Below, one piece after another: positions 10,401-19,086 of a DNA stretch of 64,000 nucleotides. The translations under genes and the position numbers were made by a program. The notes under the pieces are model-generated. The model saw nothing but the letters and a program-made list of their open reading frames with translations. It was not told the origin of the DNA and searched no databases. Each line of letters opens with the position of its first letter. The stretch's first letter is position 1. The stretch is taken from contig JAHREI010000002.1 in the NCBI GenBank assembly GCA_021733665.1, forward strand, positions 744,001-808,000, read 5' to 3'. Source of the DNA: Bacillus subtilis. GTDB lineage: Bacteria; Pseudomonadota; Alphaproteobacteria; Rhizobiales; Rhizobiaceae.

Positions 10401-11063
10401 GTCCAGCAGAGCTAGTGTCTGATCAACGCCTTTAAAGACCTCACGCGACAGCAAATCAAAATCAACCAAACCTCTGTCATTCAATGGCAAATGAATGAAA
10501 GGATTTGATTTATTTCCACTCTCTTTCAACCTTACGACAGCATCACCAAGCTCTATTCGTGCAACCTGAACAGAACCGGTCAACAAAGGTAAAGGTGCCA
10601 ATCCAAGCTTGACCACGCCAAGCTTCTCAACAGAGATATCCTGAATACGGCTCTTTAGCGCAACATCGCGTGCCTCCAGAGCCAGCTGACGATTGCTATC
10701 GAGCGACACATGCGCTTCACTGATTGAAACACCGGCATCAGGCCCTAATATGGTCTGCAAACGCTGCTGCGCCTCATCACGCAGCATGTCGCTGCTGATA
10801 CCTGAACGCAGTACCACAAAGCCAATCGCAACCAGCACAATCAAAACCAGACTGACGGAAACAAAGGCACGCCAGCATTTCCGGATAAAGCTTTTTCGTT
10901 TTCTACGCGCCCTGCGCTCGGCTTTGCGGTGCACAGCGCTCTCATAAACCGGGCAATCTTTCAACACAGCTTTATTGTCAGTTCCCGCTCCTGATGACGG
11001 GTACTGATCCAGACATTGAATGTCTCGCTTGCTGAAGCGGATCTTTTTCGGTTTTTCTTTCAA
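7410..11063 (-). CDS. Large AsmA-like / YhdP-type envelope protein (DUF3971)
   Basis: 1217 residues. A basic cytoplasmic N-terminus carrying KIRFSKRDIQCLDQYPSS is followed by one transmembrane helix (residues 66-85). The rest is a long periplasmic beta-rich region with the AsmA-like C-terminal domain in the last 400 residues. Proteins of this superfamily (YhdP, AsmA, TamB) bridge inner and outer membrane and are linked to phospholipid transport; that role is family inference here. The only plausible start in frame is TTG at 11063, without a clear Shine-Dalgarno sequence, so the exact start is uncertain. Convergent with tyrS, divergent from the peroxiredoxin gene. Confidence 0.85.
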   Translation of the reverse strand: MKEKPKKIRFSKRDIQCLDQYPSSGAGTDNKAVLKDCPVYESAVHRKAERRARRKRKSFIRKCWRAFVSVSLVLIVLVAIGFVVLRSGISSDMLRDEAQQRLQTILGPDAGVSISEAHVSLDSNRQLALEARDVALKSRIQDISVEKLGVVKLGLAPLPLLTGSVQVARIELGDAVVRLKESGNKSNPFIHLPLNDRGLVDFDLLSREVFKGVDQTLALLDLRGTKAIALHDVTFVFHAMDKDQEILIRNANVGQTGQKVTLDAEFVWQGKVTALTAEMTRGNDPAHATDFALTVDNIPVSLGSPEEVKPQIADDRPNPAYFHINSVASLHLSGQAETAEHKEILSGKLVLDDATVDMGRERGVKGNLALDFEHIAGGEKLEVKTLQLNLGGLSTVLEGAFGVEPVAETEQAVQKIHEQAQRIADSDDSAVAVQDRALPALKIRRADTGAETPAHIVADIAEKPAYRFELVSRKAVSAPANSAEAPLPFGVKIAGRLMQDASRVDFNDLNVKTDSGELYGQGRMIFGHGSPAMIFMLRIPGMPVAQAKQLWPLNVADGARDWVLKNLFGGHMTEGRIDIALAAGHFNGPGLPPDLTESDIKADFKVEGVRFDVIGEIPPVRDAAGTIAVRGAHTTIKLEKGTAFTPANRSIHVDGGTLFVPWGRQRPVIADLDLDLNGEASAITELVGYKPINALRKLPFSAEDLSGNVDAKVKVAFSVTKNAPKESLQWQADLAFNDVALKKPFNGQTVTQANGKLSVNDDVAKIDATAKLNNIPAQLSLIEPLADTTIKRQQNVRLELDDKTRAAQYPALNEIFKGPLTLDLGEEQGDTRKISADLGKTEVRLPWLGWKKGSGIPAKLTLDLKLPKDGKGAVLVRNFVFGGTGFHVNGDLTLENNELQSASIRKLNLTRNDDLSLEVRKSGNGFRADVRGKAFDARALIQQAVSGNVDEKKDRQGKGGVIPRIVVNAQIDDVKGFYDESLRNVTVSYETAGAKVSGVSLNAVTLNNAQVSATSSSQSDASSVALSSANAGAVLRFFDFYDKMRGGKITVNLTSQGKGPLYGNIDARDFSVINEPRLDKLVSSSSSGGKSLSQAVNKNIDVSRVDFERGYAQIEKGSGYLTLKNGVIRGPLIGATFQGILYDRNGNMSVTGTFMPAYGLNRLFGEVPVLGAILGNGRDRGLIGITYKLAGNAKQPNIIVNPISVIAPGIFRSIFEF

Positions 11064-11419
11064 AAACTTATATCGCTATCCGGTTTGACTGCATCTGACC
11101 TGCACTATTTCGGATGAAACTGTGATGGTCAGCCTGAAACGAAAGCAGATCAATCTCTTTCGTATAAATGAATCGTCATTTCAAAACCTTGATTAAAAAC
11201 AAAATCCCAGAAACAACAGCTGATTACAAGCTGAACTCAGGCACGAAAGCACTTCGTCCCTGTAAAATATCCCGCGGATAAAAAATACGATACATTTTAC
11301 CTGCAGTCCGAATGTGCCTGATGCTTATCTCTCAGTAAAATCAACACAATTTTCGGACTGAATCATTTGTTTAGTGGTACAGTCTGATTTGTCAGATAAA
11401 GATCAAGAAAGGCGCACTT
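11064..11419. other. Divergent intergenic region, AsmA-like gene / bcp
   Basis: 356 bases with no supported gene. It must hold the promoters of both flanking genes. The only structure noted is a small dyad just before bcp, TCTGA (11383-11387) with TCAGA (11392-11396), which could be an operator. The rest is AT-rich and featureless to my reading. Confidence 0.4.
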
Positions 11420-11929
11420 ATGACCAAAGAAACGGGCAATGCCGTAAATATCGTGGAAAACACCGCTTTGCAGGCAGGTGATACTGCTCCGGCATTCTCT
11501 CTTCCGAAAAACGGTGATGACACGCTTTCATCTGCTGCGCTGCAAGGTAAAGCGTATGTGCTGTATTTTTATCCTAAAGACGACACGAGCGGTTGTACTC
11601 GCGAAGCAATTGATTTCAGCGCATTAAAACCGGAATTTGATGCCATAGGCGTCAGCATCATTGGTGTATCGCCTGACAGCACAATCAAACATGACAAGTT
11701 CATCACGAAACACGATCTTGCTGTTGAACTTCTGGCAGATGAAGAAAAAACTCTCAGCACCGCCTATGGTGTCTGGGTACAGAAAAGCATGTATGGCCGC
11801 AAATATATGGGTATTGAACGTTCCACCTTCCTGATTGGAAAGGATGGTCGAGTTGTGCAGGTCTGGCGCAAGGTTAAAGTCGCCGGTCATGCAGAAGCAG
11901 TACTGGAAGCTGCTCGCGCATTGAACTGA
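11420..11929 (+). CDS. bcp: Thioredoxin-dependent peroxiredoxin, BCP/PrxQ family, single cysteine
   Basis: Thiol peroxidase of 169 residues that reduces hydrogen peroxide and organic peroxides in the cytoplasm. The peroxidatic cysteine is in PKDDTSGCTREAIDF (about residue 59). The PxxxTxxC motif and the supporting arginine in GIERSTFLI are present. The cysteine found five residues later in E. coli BCP is absent, and no other cysteine occurs in the protein, so it must act as a 1-Cys enzyme. Start ATG at 11420 with GAAAGG upstream. Confidence 0.93.
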   Translation: MTKETGNAVNIVENTALQAGDTAPAFSLPKNGDDTLSSAALQGKAYVLYFYPKDDTSGCTREAIDFSALKPEFDAIGVSIIGVSPDSTIKHDKFITKHDLAVELLADEEKTLSTAYGVWVQKSMYGRKYMGIERSTFLIGKDGRVVQVWRKVKVAGHAEAVLEAARALN

Positions 11930-12152
11930 CAATTATTCAGCCAAAAGAAACCCTTTATTAACTCTGTAACGGTGTATGATCTGAGCAACAGTCCAGAACA
12001 GTTTTACCCATGAGCACAGTTTGTTATAGTTAAGAAGTGATCTGCTTCACTGATTTTGCAAGTCATAAGAGCAGCAGTTGCTGCCTTATAAAATCCGCAA
12101 AATTATCTGACTGCTAATCACAGAACTGCTCTTTTACGAAAGACAGAACATC

Positions 12153-12533
12153 ATGCAGGCTCTACGGGATAAGACGATGTCAGTCACAGGTAAGATTATG
12201 ATCCGTAAAGGTTCAAAAAAATCCGCCTCTGCTACACTGCTGCGCTTACCACGCCGTGCGGGTAATTTTCTGCTGGCCAGCCTGCTAGGCTACAGTATCG
12301 GCGCCGGTGCACTTGTCGCCGGTGCTTTGGCGGCATCCGTACTGCCTGCACAGGCTCCTCTGCCTGAAACAGGGCTGACATTGCAAACGGAACAAACGGC
12401 TGCGGCACAACCAATGCCGCCAATGCCGGATCAGGTCTATGATGCGCGGTTTCATGAAGGCGCTGCCGATCTTGAGCAACCCGCCAGCTTTGCCGGTATC
12501 GACCCTTTCATCACCGGCCCCGGCCCTAAATAA
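12153..12533 (+). CDS. Small membrane-anchored protein of unknown function
   Basis: Up to 126 residues: a basic N-terminus, one hydrophobic segment (about residues 37-62, FLLASLLGYSIGAGALVAGA), then a Pro/Ala/Gln-rich periplasmic tail ending in GIDPFITGPGPK. Possible starts are ATG 12153, 12177 and 12198; the last two have better ribosome sites (GGGATAAGACG and AGGTAAGATT). No domain recognised. The strong downstream terminator supports it as a real transcription unit. Confidence 0.6.
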   Translation: MQALRDKTMSVTGKIMIRKGSKKSASATLLRLPRRAGNFLLASLLGYSIGAGALVAGALAASVLPAQAPLPETGLTLQTEQTAAAQPMPPMPDQVYDARFHEGAADLEQPASFAGIDPFITGPGPK

Positions 12534-12541
12534 CAGATTAT

Positions 12542-12582
12542 AAAAAAGCCGCCGGAGAGATGATCTCACCGGCGGCTTTTTT
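12542..12582. terminator. Bidirectional terminator
   Basis: GCCGCCGG (12548-12555) pairs with CCGGCGGC (12569-12576), extended inward by GAGA/TCTC, with six As before and six Ts after. It ends the + strand small membrane protein gene and the - strand prfB gene. Confidence 0.93.
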
Positions 12583-12602
12583 ATGCTTTTCAATACAGAA
12601 AA

Positions 12603-13731
12603 TTAGTCGATATCCTGCACATCGGCCTGTGTGCCATGCACGCGCTGTGCCAATGCCGCTTCCATGAATTCATCCAGATCACCATCCAGAACATCATCAG
12701 GGCTTGTGCTTTCAACGCCTGTACGTAGATCTTTGACCAGCTGATAAGGCTGCATGACATAAGAGCGAATCTGATGTCCCCAACCAATATCGGTCTTGGA
12801 AGAATTGATCTCGTTAGCAGCATCTTCGCGCTTCTTCAGCTCTTCTTCGTAAAGACGCGCACGAAGCATCGACCAGGCCTGCTCACGGTTTTTATGCTGC
12901 GAGCGCTGTGTCTGACACTGCACTACGATACCGGTCGCAATATGCGTAATACGAACTGCAGAGTCGGTGGTGTTAACGTGCTGACCACCGGCACCGGAGG
13001 CGCGGTAAGTATCAATACGAACATCCGATTCCGACACCGCGACTTCAATATTATCGTCGATCACCGGATAGACCCAGATACTGGCAAAAGACGTATGACG
13101 GCGCGCATTCGAATCGAACGGCGAGATACGTACCAGACGATGTACGCCTGATTCTGTTTTCAGCATGCCGTAGCTGTTATGGCCCTTCACGAGAATCGTC
13201 GCGGATTTGATACCCGCTTCTTCCCCGCTCTGAATTTCCAGAACTTCTACTTTGCGGCCGTCGCGCTCACCCCAGCGCGAGTACATGCGCAGCAGAATGG
13301 ACGCCCAGTCCTGACTTTCCGTACCACCGGCACCGGCATGTACTTCCAGATAAGCATCATTGCCATCAGCTTCACCGCTGAGCAGCATTTCAATCTGGCG
13401 CTTATCAAGGTCAGCCTTAATCGCACGGATACCGTTTTCCGCATCGGTGATGATGGACTTGTCACCCTCTTCCTCACCCATAGCGATCAGCTCGATATTA
13501 TCTTCGAGCGAACGGGTCAGCGCCAGAATACCATTGATACTGTCATCCAGCTGCTGGCGTTCACGCATCAGCTTCTGGGCTTCCTGCGGATCATTCCACA
13601 GAGTCGGATCTTCGGCACGGCTGTTCAGATATTCGAGTTTTTTCAGTGACTGATCCCAGTCAAAGATGCCTCCTCAGCAGGCTTATGGCCTGCTTGATTT
13701 CGACAACCAAGTTCTCAATCTCGGCACGCAT
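12603..13731 (-). CDS. prfB: Peptide chain release factor 2 (RF2) with programmed +1 frameshift
   Basis: RF2 ends translation at UGA and UAA. The real start is ATG 13731, with AAAGGAG 8 bases upstream. The first 23 codons (MRAEIENLVVEIKQ...) run into an in-frame TGA at 13662-13660. A +1 shift there continues as DWDQSLKKLEYLNSRAED through the long frame to 12603. The coding parts are 13731-13663 and 13661-12603, giving 375 residues, the normal RF2 length. The anticodon-like SPF tripeptide is visible in VRISPFDSN and the catalytic GGQ in RASGAGGQHVNT. Upstream mrcA is separated from it by a terminator. Confidence 0.96.
13659..13674 (-). promoter_or_regulatory. prfB programmed +1 frameshift site
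   Basis: On the coding strand the sequence is AGGAGG CAT CTT TGA C: an internal Shine-Dalgarno-like AGGAGG (13674-13669), one codon, then the slippery CTT with the TGA stop and a following C. This is the classic RF2 autoregulatory arrangement: low RF2 makes the ribosome pause at UGA and slip to GAC. The reading frame is otherwise open on both sides. Confidence 0.95.
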
Positions 13732-13780
13732 AGCTGCGGCTCCTTTATCATTCATTTGTATGTCAGTGCATGGTTCAAAT

Positions 13781-13817
13781 AAAAAAACATACAGGCACTG
13801 CTCAGAGTGCCTGTATG
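13781..13817 (-). terminator. Intrinsic terminator of mrcA
   Basis: CATACAGGCACT (13788-13799) pairs perfectly over 12 bases with AGTGCCTGTATG (13806-13817) around GCTCAG. On the minus strand the stem is followed by seven Ts (As at 13781-13787). Only 50 bases separate it from the prfB start, so prfB has either a tight promoter there or depends on read-through. Confidence 0.9.
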
Positions 13818-13872
13818 CTGATTGTGATAAAGCCTGTCAATATTTCAGGCGATATTTCCCGTCATCGCAGTC

Positions 13873-16335
13873 TTAATAAAGACCGCCCGATCCGGAGTTG
13901 ATTGCTTTATTAGCCTGCGGCGACTGTGGCTGTACCGGCGAACCTTCCTGGAAAGTATCAGCACCGATAACAGAATAGCTGTCTGCAGGGCCTGTACCAG
14001 GCTTAAAGGCTTCCATAATCACATCAGGCCCCCCCGGTGTTGCACGCATACCTGTACGACGGTTAATCGCAATCATGGTCATGCCTTCAGGCACACGGAA
14101 ATCAACTTTTGGCGTATTTTCCAAAGCAACAGTCATGAAATCCTTGAAGACCGGAACCGCAAGACCGGAACCTGTACCACCACGTCCCAAAGCTGCCGGC
14201 TGATCCATACCGAGGTAAAGACCGACAACCATATCCGGCGTAAAACCAACAAACCACGCATCTTTTTCATCGTTTGTTGTACCGGTTTTACCGGCAAGAG
14301 GACGGTTCAGGCTCATCAGCATACGGGCAGTACCGCGCTTCACTACGCCTTCCATCATCGACGTGATCTGGTAGGACGTCATTGGATCAAGCACCTGATC
14401 ACGATCATCGATCAGCTCAGGTTCTTCCTGATTATTCCACTCTTCTGCATTACAGTTCTGGCACTGACGCATATCATGTTTGAAAATGGTCTTACCGTAA
14501 CGATCCTGTACACGGTCAATCATCGAAGGCGTAATCGAGCGTCCGCCATTGGCCATAATCGAATAACCGGTTACCATACGCAGTACAGTGGTTTCACCGG
14601 CACCAAGTGACATGGAAAGCACCGGCATCATCTTGTCATAGATACCGAAACGCTCCGCATATTCCGCAACAGTTTTCATGCCCATATCCTGTGCCAGACG
14701 CACAGTCATCAGGTTACGGGACTGTTCGATACCATAACGCAGGGTCGAAGGGCCGGAGAATTTACCGGAATAGTTTTTCGGGCTCCAGACGCCAAGTGCC
14801 CCGCCCTGATCAACCGAGATCGGGCCATCAAGCACCACGGATGCAGGGGTATAGCCGTTATCTAATGCTGCCGCATAAACGAATGGTTTGAATGCAGAGC
14901 CTGGCTGACGATAGGCCTGTGTGGCACGGTTGAATTCCGACTGCGCATAGGAGAAACCGCCAACCATAGCCAATACACGGCCGGTATGCGGATCCATTGC
15001 TACCAGCGCACCGGAAATTTTTGGCACCTGTCGCAGACGATAGGCACTACCGTCTTTTTTCTCGACATAAATGACATCGCCGACATCAAGCACACCGGCC
15101 GGCGTTTTTGCCGTTGAGCGCTTGCCATCAATATTCAGGCGCATGGCCCATTTCATATCGGCTGCAGCAACACGGCCTGTCACACGCTCTTCACTGATTT
15201 TACCGGACGGATCACGGGCCGGCTGAAGACCGATCTCCAGCATATCCGGCGTTGCATCCAGAACCACTGCCAGATGCCATTCAGGCACGTCCGTCAAACC
15301 GGCGACTTCACCAAGCTCCTGCCCCCAATCGGAATTCATCGGCAGTTTTTTCACAGGGCCACGATAACCCTGAGCCTCATCATAGCGTATGAAGCCATTA
15401 TGCAATGTCTTACGTGCCTTGATCTGCAATTGCGGATCAAGTGTGGTACGAACCGAAAGCCCGCCTTCAAGCAGCGAGGCATTGCCATAACGGGAAACGA
15501 TCTGACGACGTACTTCCTCGGCAAAATATTCACTCGCGAACAAACGCTCATCAGCATTATGCGGCTTCACGCCCAGAGGTGTTTCTTTCGCCTCTTTGGC
15601 ATCTTCCCAGCTAATAAAGCCGTTTTCTGCCATACGCTCGATAACCCAGTTACGGCGCTCGACAGCGCGCTGGGCATAACGATACGGATGATAGTTCGCA
15701 GGACCTTTGAGCAACGCTGCCAGATAAGCAGATTCGCTGATGGTCAGTTCATTAACGGACTTGTCAAAATAGGTCAGCGCGGCACCGGCAATACCGTAAG
15801 CGCCCATGCCAAAGAACATTTCATTGAGATAAAGCTCAAGAATCTGGTCTTTGGTGAAAGTGCGCTCCATACGCAGCGCAACAATCGCTTCCTTGATTTT
15901 ACGGTCATAGGTCTGTTCGGAAGAGAGCAGCATATTCTTCGCCACCTGCTGGGTGATCGTAGATGCACCGACAGGGCGACGGTCATTACCGGTCAGCTTA
16001 TTGACAATATTGGTGCTCATCGCACGGGTCAGACCGAGATAGTCCAGACCATGATGCTGATAGAAGCTTTTATCTTCCGCAGAAACGAAGGCCGCTTTCA
16101 CGCGATCCGGAACTGCCTGAATCGGCAAGAACATGCGGCGTTCTTTATAATATTCAGCCATCAGACTACCGTCTGCAGCATGAACGCGCGTTGTCACCGG
16201 CGGCTCATATTTGGCCAGCACTTCGTAATCCGGCAGATCCTTGCTTATGCTGCCGACATAGAAAGCAACGCCCCCTGCCACGATCAGCATCAGCACCGTA
16301 CCGATGCCGAAAAAATATCCGATAAGCCGTACCAT
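13873..16335 (-). CDS. mrcA: Penicillin-binding protein 1A (bifunctional PG synthase)
   Basis: Inner-membrane enzyme of 820 residues that polymerises and cross-links peptidoglycan. One N-terminal transmembrane helix (residues 5-30) precedes a GT51 glycosyltransferase domain (about 50-230) with AEDKSFYQHHGLDYLGLTRA and the GASTITQQVAKN motif. The transpeptidase domain has SxxK in PGSAFKPF (about residue 479), SxN in EQSRNLM, and KTGTT (about residue 682). Start ATG at 16335 with GGATAA upstream. Next to amiC on the same strand, as in other Brucellaceae. Confidence 0.96.
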   Translation of the reverse strand: MVRLIGYFFGIGTVLMLIVAGGVAFYVGSISKDLPDYEVLAKYEPPVTTRVHAADGSLMAEYYKERRMFLPIQAVPDRVKAAFVSAEDKSFYQHHGLDYLGLTRAMSTNIVNKLTGNDRRPVGASTITQQVAKNMLLSSEQTYDRKIKEAIVALRMERTFTKDQILELYLNEMFFGMGAYGIAGAALTYFDKSVNELTISESAYLAALLKGPANYHPYRYAQRAVERRNWVIERMAENGFISWEDAKEAKETPLGVKPHNADERLFASEYFAEEVRRQIVSRYGNASLLEGGLSVRTTLDPQLQIKARKTLHNGFIRYDEAQGYRGPVKKLPMNSDWGQELGEVAGLTDVPEWHLAVVLDATPDMLEIGLQPARDPSGKISEERVTGRVAAADMKWAMRLNIDGKRSTAKTPAGVLDVGDVIYVEKKDGSAYRLRQVPKISGALVAMDPHTGRVLAMVGGFSYAQSEFNRATQAYRQPGSAFKPFVYAAALDNGYTPASVVLDGPISVDQGGALGVWSPKNYSGKFSGPSTLRYGIEQSRNLMTVRLAQDMGMKTVAEYAERFGIYDKMMPVLSMSLGAGETTVLRMVTGYSIMANGGRSITPSMIDRVQDRYGKTIFKHDMRQCQNCNAEEWNNQEEPELIDDRDQVLDPMTSYQITSMMEGVVKRGTARMLMSLNRPLAGKTGTTNDEKDAWFVGFTPDMVVGLYLGMDQPAALGRGGTGSGLAVPVFKDFMTVALENTPKVDFRVPEGMTMIAINRRTGMRATPGGPDVIMEAFKPGTGPADSYSVIGADTFQEGSPVQPQSPQANKAINSGSGGLY

Positions 16336-16656
16336 GTTTTATCCGGTGTTCCGTTTCAGATTATCTGTATTACATATCATTAACTTAGGAAAAACTTACA
16401 GGCAATTTTTGCAGGCTACACAGCGCAAAAATCATTTCATCCCGTCAATTTGCTCCCAGTTATTTACTCTTTACCCTGATCTGCTGCAAAACCAAACCCG
16501 CTCAAACTGAATAAATGAACAAGCACGGAGCACTTACACAAAGCACCAGAGGGTAGTGAACAGCAAATGCGTCAAAGACAAGATGAATTTACTGTTTTTA
16601 ACTCTTTATTCATTTCTGTGACGCTTTTGACGCAACTTTAACAACAGATTATGTTG
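16336..16656. other. Intergenic region mrcA-amiC
   Basis: 321 bases without a supported gene; they should contain the mrcA promoter. One dyad is visible close to the amiC end: GCGTCAAA (16569-16576) with TTTGACGC (16626-16633), separated by an AT-rich 49-base stretch. It lacks a T-run. Possible distal end structure of the amiC transcript. Confidence 0.35.
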
Positions 16657-17949
16657 TTACGGCAGCGCCTGCACATTGTTACGAAGCGTATAATATTTCG
16701 CCACAGCATGGGCAATTCGCTCAACTGCCAGTTTGCGCCAAGCTGCATCTTTTAGCAATTTCTCATCATCTTTATTCGACAAATAACCGATTTCCACCAA
16801 AACCGATGGCACATCCGGTGCACGTAACACCTGAAAACCGGCAAAACGATGAGGGTTATTGATTAAATTGACCTCGCCCTGCAAAGATTTGATCAGCCCG
16901 TCAGCGAAGTTTAGCGAGAATGAATGGGTTTCGCGCTGCGTCAGCTCCATCAGAATATCATGCACAACCGGCGCTTCTTCACTCGCAACACCTGCATTGG
17001 CATCCGAATTATTTTCACGCTCAGCCATCGCCTTGGCCACATCGTCCGAAGCCTTGTCTGAAAGCGTATAGACCGTTGCCCCGCGTATATCCTTATGACT
17101 GATTGTATCGGCATGGAGAGAGATAAATAAATCCGTTTCGTGCTGGCGTGCCAGACGCACACGCTCACTCAGACGTAAAAACGTATCATCCTCACGGGTC
17201 ATCAGCACATTGATGTCTTTATTCTTCATGAGCTCATCACGAAGCTCACGTCCAAAAGAGAGCGTTACATTTTTCTCTAAAGTACCCGCCGCACTCTCAG
17301 CACCGCTATCAATGCCGCCATGTCCCGGATCGATCATCACGGTAAACTGATGACTGGAACCTAATGTATCACTGATACCGGGGGAAGTCCCCGCATCTTC
17401 CCCGTCCAGCGCTGCATCTGACTTGCTCTGAGAAGCTAAGGCTTGTGCAAATTCACGGTCAGAACCTGCAACAATATCAACGACCATCCGGTAACCGGAA
17501 GAAGATTCGTTTTTCAGAACCTCAAGCTTTTCGACCTTAAACGGGCCTTTTGCATTTAAAATCAAACGTGAACGGTTTTGCGCGATCAAGCCATAACGCA
17601 CTTCTGTGATCAGCCCGCGCGGTTCAAGTGATTCTTTATCAAAGCCGAAATTTGTCTCCGGCAAATCAATAACAAGACGATGCGGCAGCGCCAGAAGATG
17701 GGTCTCTGCTTTCGGCTCAGCATCAAACATCACGACAATGCGGCTGCGCAGCTCATCTCCGGCCATGCGGAATGTCAGCGCTGCCAATTCAGCCTTGTTA
17801 TTTTGCGCAGCAGCCTCTGCCCGCAATGGCAGCATGGCCACCAATGCCGCAAGCGCCATTGTTATCGCATTTTGCCCGTAGCTGAAAAAATCCGGCAAAC
17901 GACCGGTAAACGGGTTGTCAGAGATTTTAAAAAACATCGTCTTGATCAA
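16657..17949 (-). CDS. amiC: N-acetylmuramoyl-L-alanine amidase AmiC-like (AMIN + Amidase_3)
   Basis: Periplasmic zinc amidase of 430 residues that cleaves septal peptidoglycan between MurNAc and the stem peptide. An N-terminal signal region (about residues 25-48, ending LPLRAEAAA) is followed by an AMIN domain (about 55-160) and a catalytic Amidase_3 domain (about 200-420). Zinc ligands and catalytic glutamate are visible in MIDPGHGGIDSGAES, FISLHADTI and PSVLVEIGYLSN. Such amidases need a LytM-type activator; an NlpD-like protein with a degenerate LytM domain is encoded at 50.4 kb. Divergent from rne. Confidence 0.94.
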   Translation of the reverse strand: MIKTMFFKISDNPFTGRLPDFFSYGQNAITMALAALVAMLPLRAEAAAQNNKAELAALTFRMAGDELRSRIVVMFDAEPKAETHLLALPHRLVIDLPETNFGFDKESLEPRGLITEVRYGLIAQNRSRLILNAKGPFKVEKLEVLKNESSSGYRMVVDIVAGSDREFAQALASQSKSDAALDGEDAGTSPGISDTLGSSHQFTVMIDPGHGGIDSGAESAAGTLEKNVTLSFGRELRDELMKNKDINVLMTREDDTFLRLSERVRLARQHETDLFISLHADTISHKDIRGATVYTLSDKASDDVAKAMAERENNSDANAGVASEEAPVVHDILMELTQRETHSFSLNFADGLIKSLQGEVNLINNPHRFAGFQVLRAPDVPSVLVEIGYLSNKDDEKLLKDAAWRKLAVERIAHAVAKYYTLRNNVQALP

Positions 17950-18396
17950 ACTGCTGCAAAGCTGGGTTTCATGAATCTTGCCCGCACAGAACTATCCCTA
18001 TGCATCGACAAAAAATGATCCGCATAAAGAACCGGAACATAACGGATTTTACGGCAGATGCATGGCACCGCTGTAAATTTCATATCCCGCCCCTGATGAG
18101 GAAGATAAATTCCCGGCATTTTTCACATACGAACATTTCAGAAATTAGAGCTTTATCGTTAATGAAATCTTTTGTCAGGCTTATCATTTTCACAGTAGCA
18201 CCGGCATTTGTATATATGTTCAAATTTCGCCGGTTTTGATCAGCAAATCTCATCACTGGACAAAAATTGCTGAGTGCAAAGCCGGCTTAGAAATTTCTAC
18301 CCGAATACCCGCCAAAGTTCCCCTCAGCGCTCTTTAGAGGGACAATCTAATTTATTGAAATAAAACATAAAATTTTAAATTCAGCAGATTATTCGT

Positions 18397-18425
18397 TTGT
18401 AGAGTGCGCAATACTCTATTATATT
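18397..18425 (+). promoter_or_regulatory. Candidate sigma-70 promoter of rne
   Basis: TTGTAG (18397-18402), a 17-base spacer, then TATATT (18420-18425). Spacing is ideal and the -10 has 5 of 6 consensus bases. Transcription from here would give a leader of about 650 nt before the RNase E start. Other promoters within 17950-19086 are possible. Confidence 0.45.
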
Positions 18426-19059
18426 CTGCTTGTCACAGGGCTTATCAGGTCCTAAAAGCATTATCGGGTTACAGATTTGCCATCGGAATCATTCCCTGTT
18501 CAGCGTCCGGTTTATACCCGCGGACAGGCTCTTATCCTGGCAGATCAGCACAGAACCTGACGGTGAAAATCGTCAGAAAGCTGGACAGCCGCATGGAGGG
18601 GTGATTTTTCAGATCAACCGGCGGCAAATGTAACTGAAGAAGAATTCAGCTCTGGCACGGTTTAACCGGTCACGGCTCATAAAGACTGCAGGCTATGTGA
18701 GAAATCATAATCGGCAATCTGTTATCCGCGGCATCGCGCGTTGTTAGAAACGCTGTTTAAAATGCCGCAACACTTTTGAATTGCTGCATATTTTATCCAT
18801 AAGGATATGTGCGGCACTATAATCGGCCTGTTTATCAGGTCTTTCGAGGTCGTTTCGATCGGAACCGCTATGGGTCACGCAGACTTGACCAGTACCAGCC
18901 TGAAAATCGCGAGTGCCGCAAGGCATCAGCGCGTGAAGACTGTACTCTGCGTTCCGGCGAAGCTCAATTTATCCGGCAATCGCGAATATATACGAACCAG
19001 CGCTCAGGTAGCGTCTCTGGCTGTTTCTTTGTCAGAGCCTATGGTTCCTCTGGATTTGC

Positions 19060-19082
19060 GTTTTTCCGCCGGAAGGAAAAAC
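19060..19082 (+). promoter_or_regulatory. Hairpin over the rne ribosome binding site
   Basis: GTTTTTCC (19060-19067) pairs perfectly with GGAAAAAC (19075-19082), four bases before the ATG at 19087. The likely Shine-Dalgarno GGAAGGA (19071-19077) lies in its loop and 3' arm. An alternative short stem TTCC/GGAA (19064-19067 with 19071-19074) competes with it. This could set the translation rate of RNase E. Confidence 0.55.
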
Positions 19083-19086
19083 ACAT

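Larger units (their letters stand above)
17950..19086. other. Long divergent region amiC / rne with rne leader
   Basis: 1137 bases without a convincing gene; the short open frames (60-116 codons) overlap each other in different frames and have no ribosome site or family signature. The rne-proximal 650 bases are probably an untranslated leader that contains several hairpins, for instance CTGACG (18557-18562) with CGTCAG (18571-18576). RNase E messages in other bacteria have long leaders through which the enzyme controls its own level. Confidence 0.5.

Noticed and set aside
13568-13731. prfB as a pseudogene or sequencing error because of the in-frame TGA
   Set aside because: The AGGAGG-CAT-CTT-TGA-C context is the known programmed frameshift signal, and both frames are otherwise intact.
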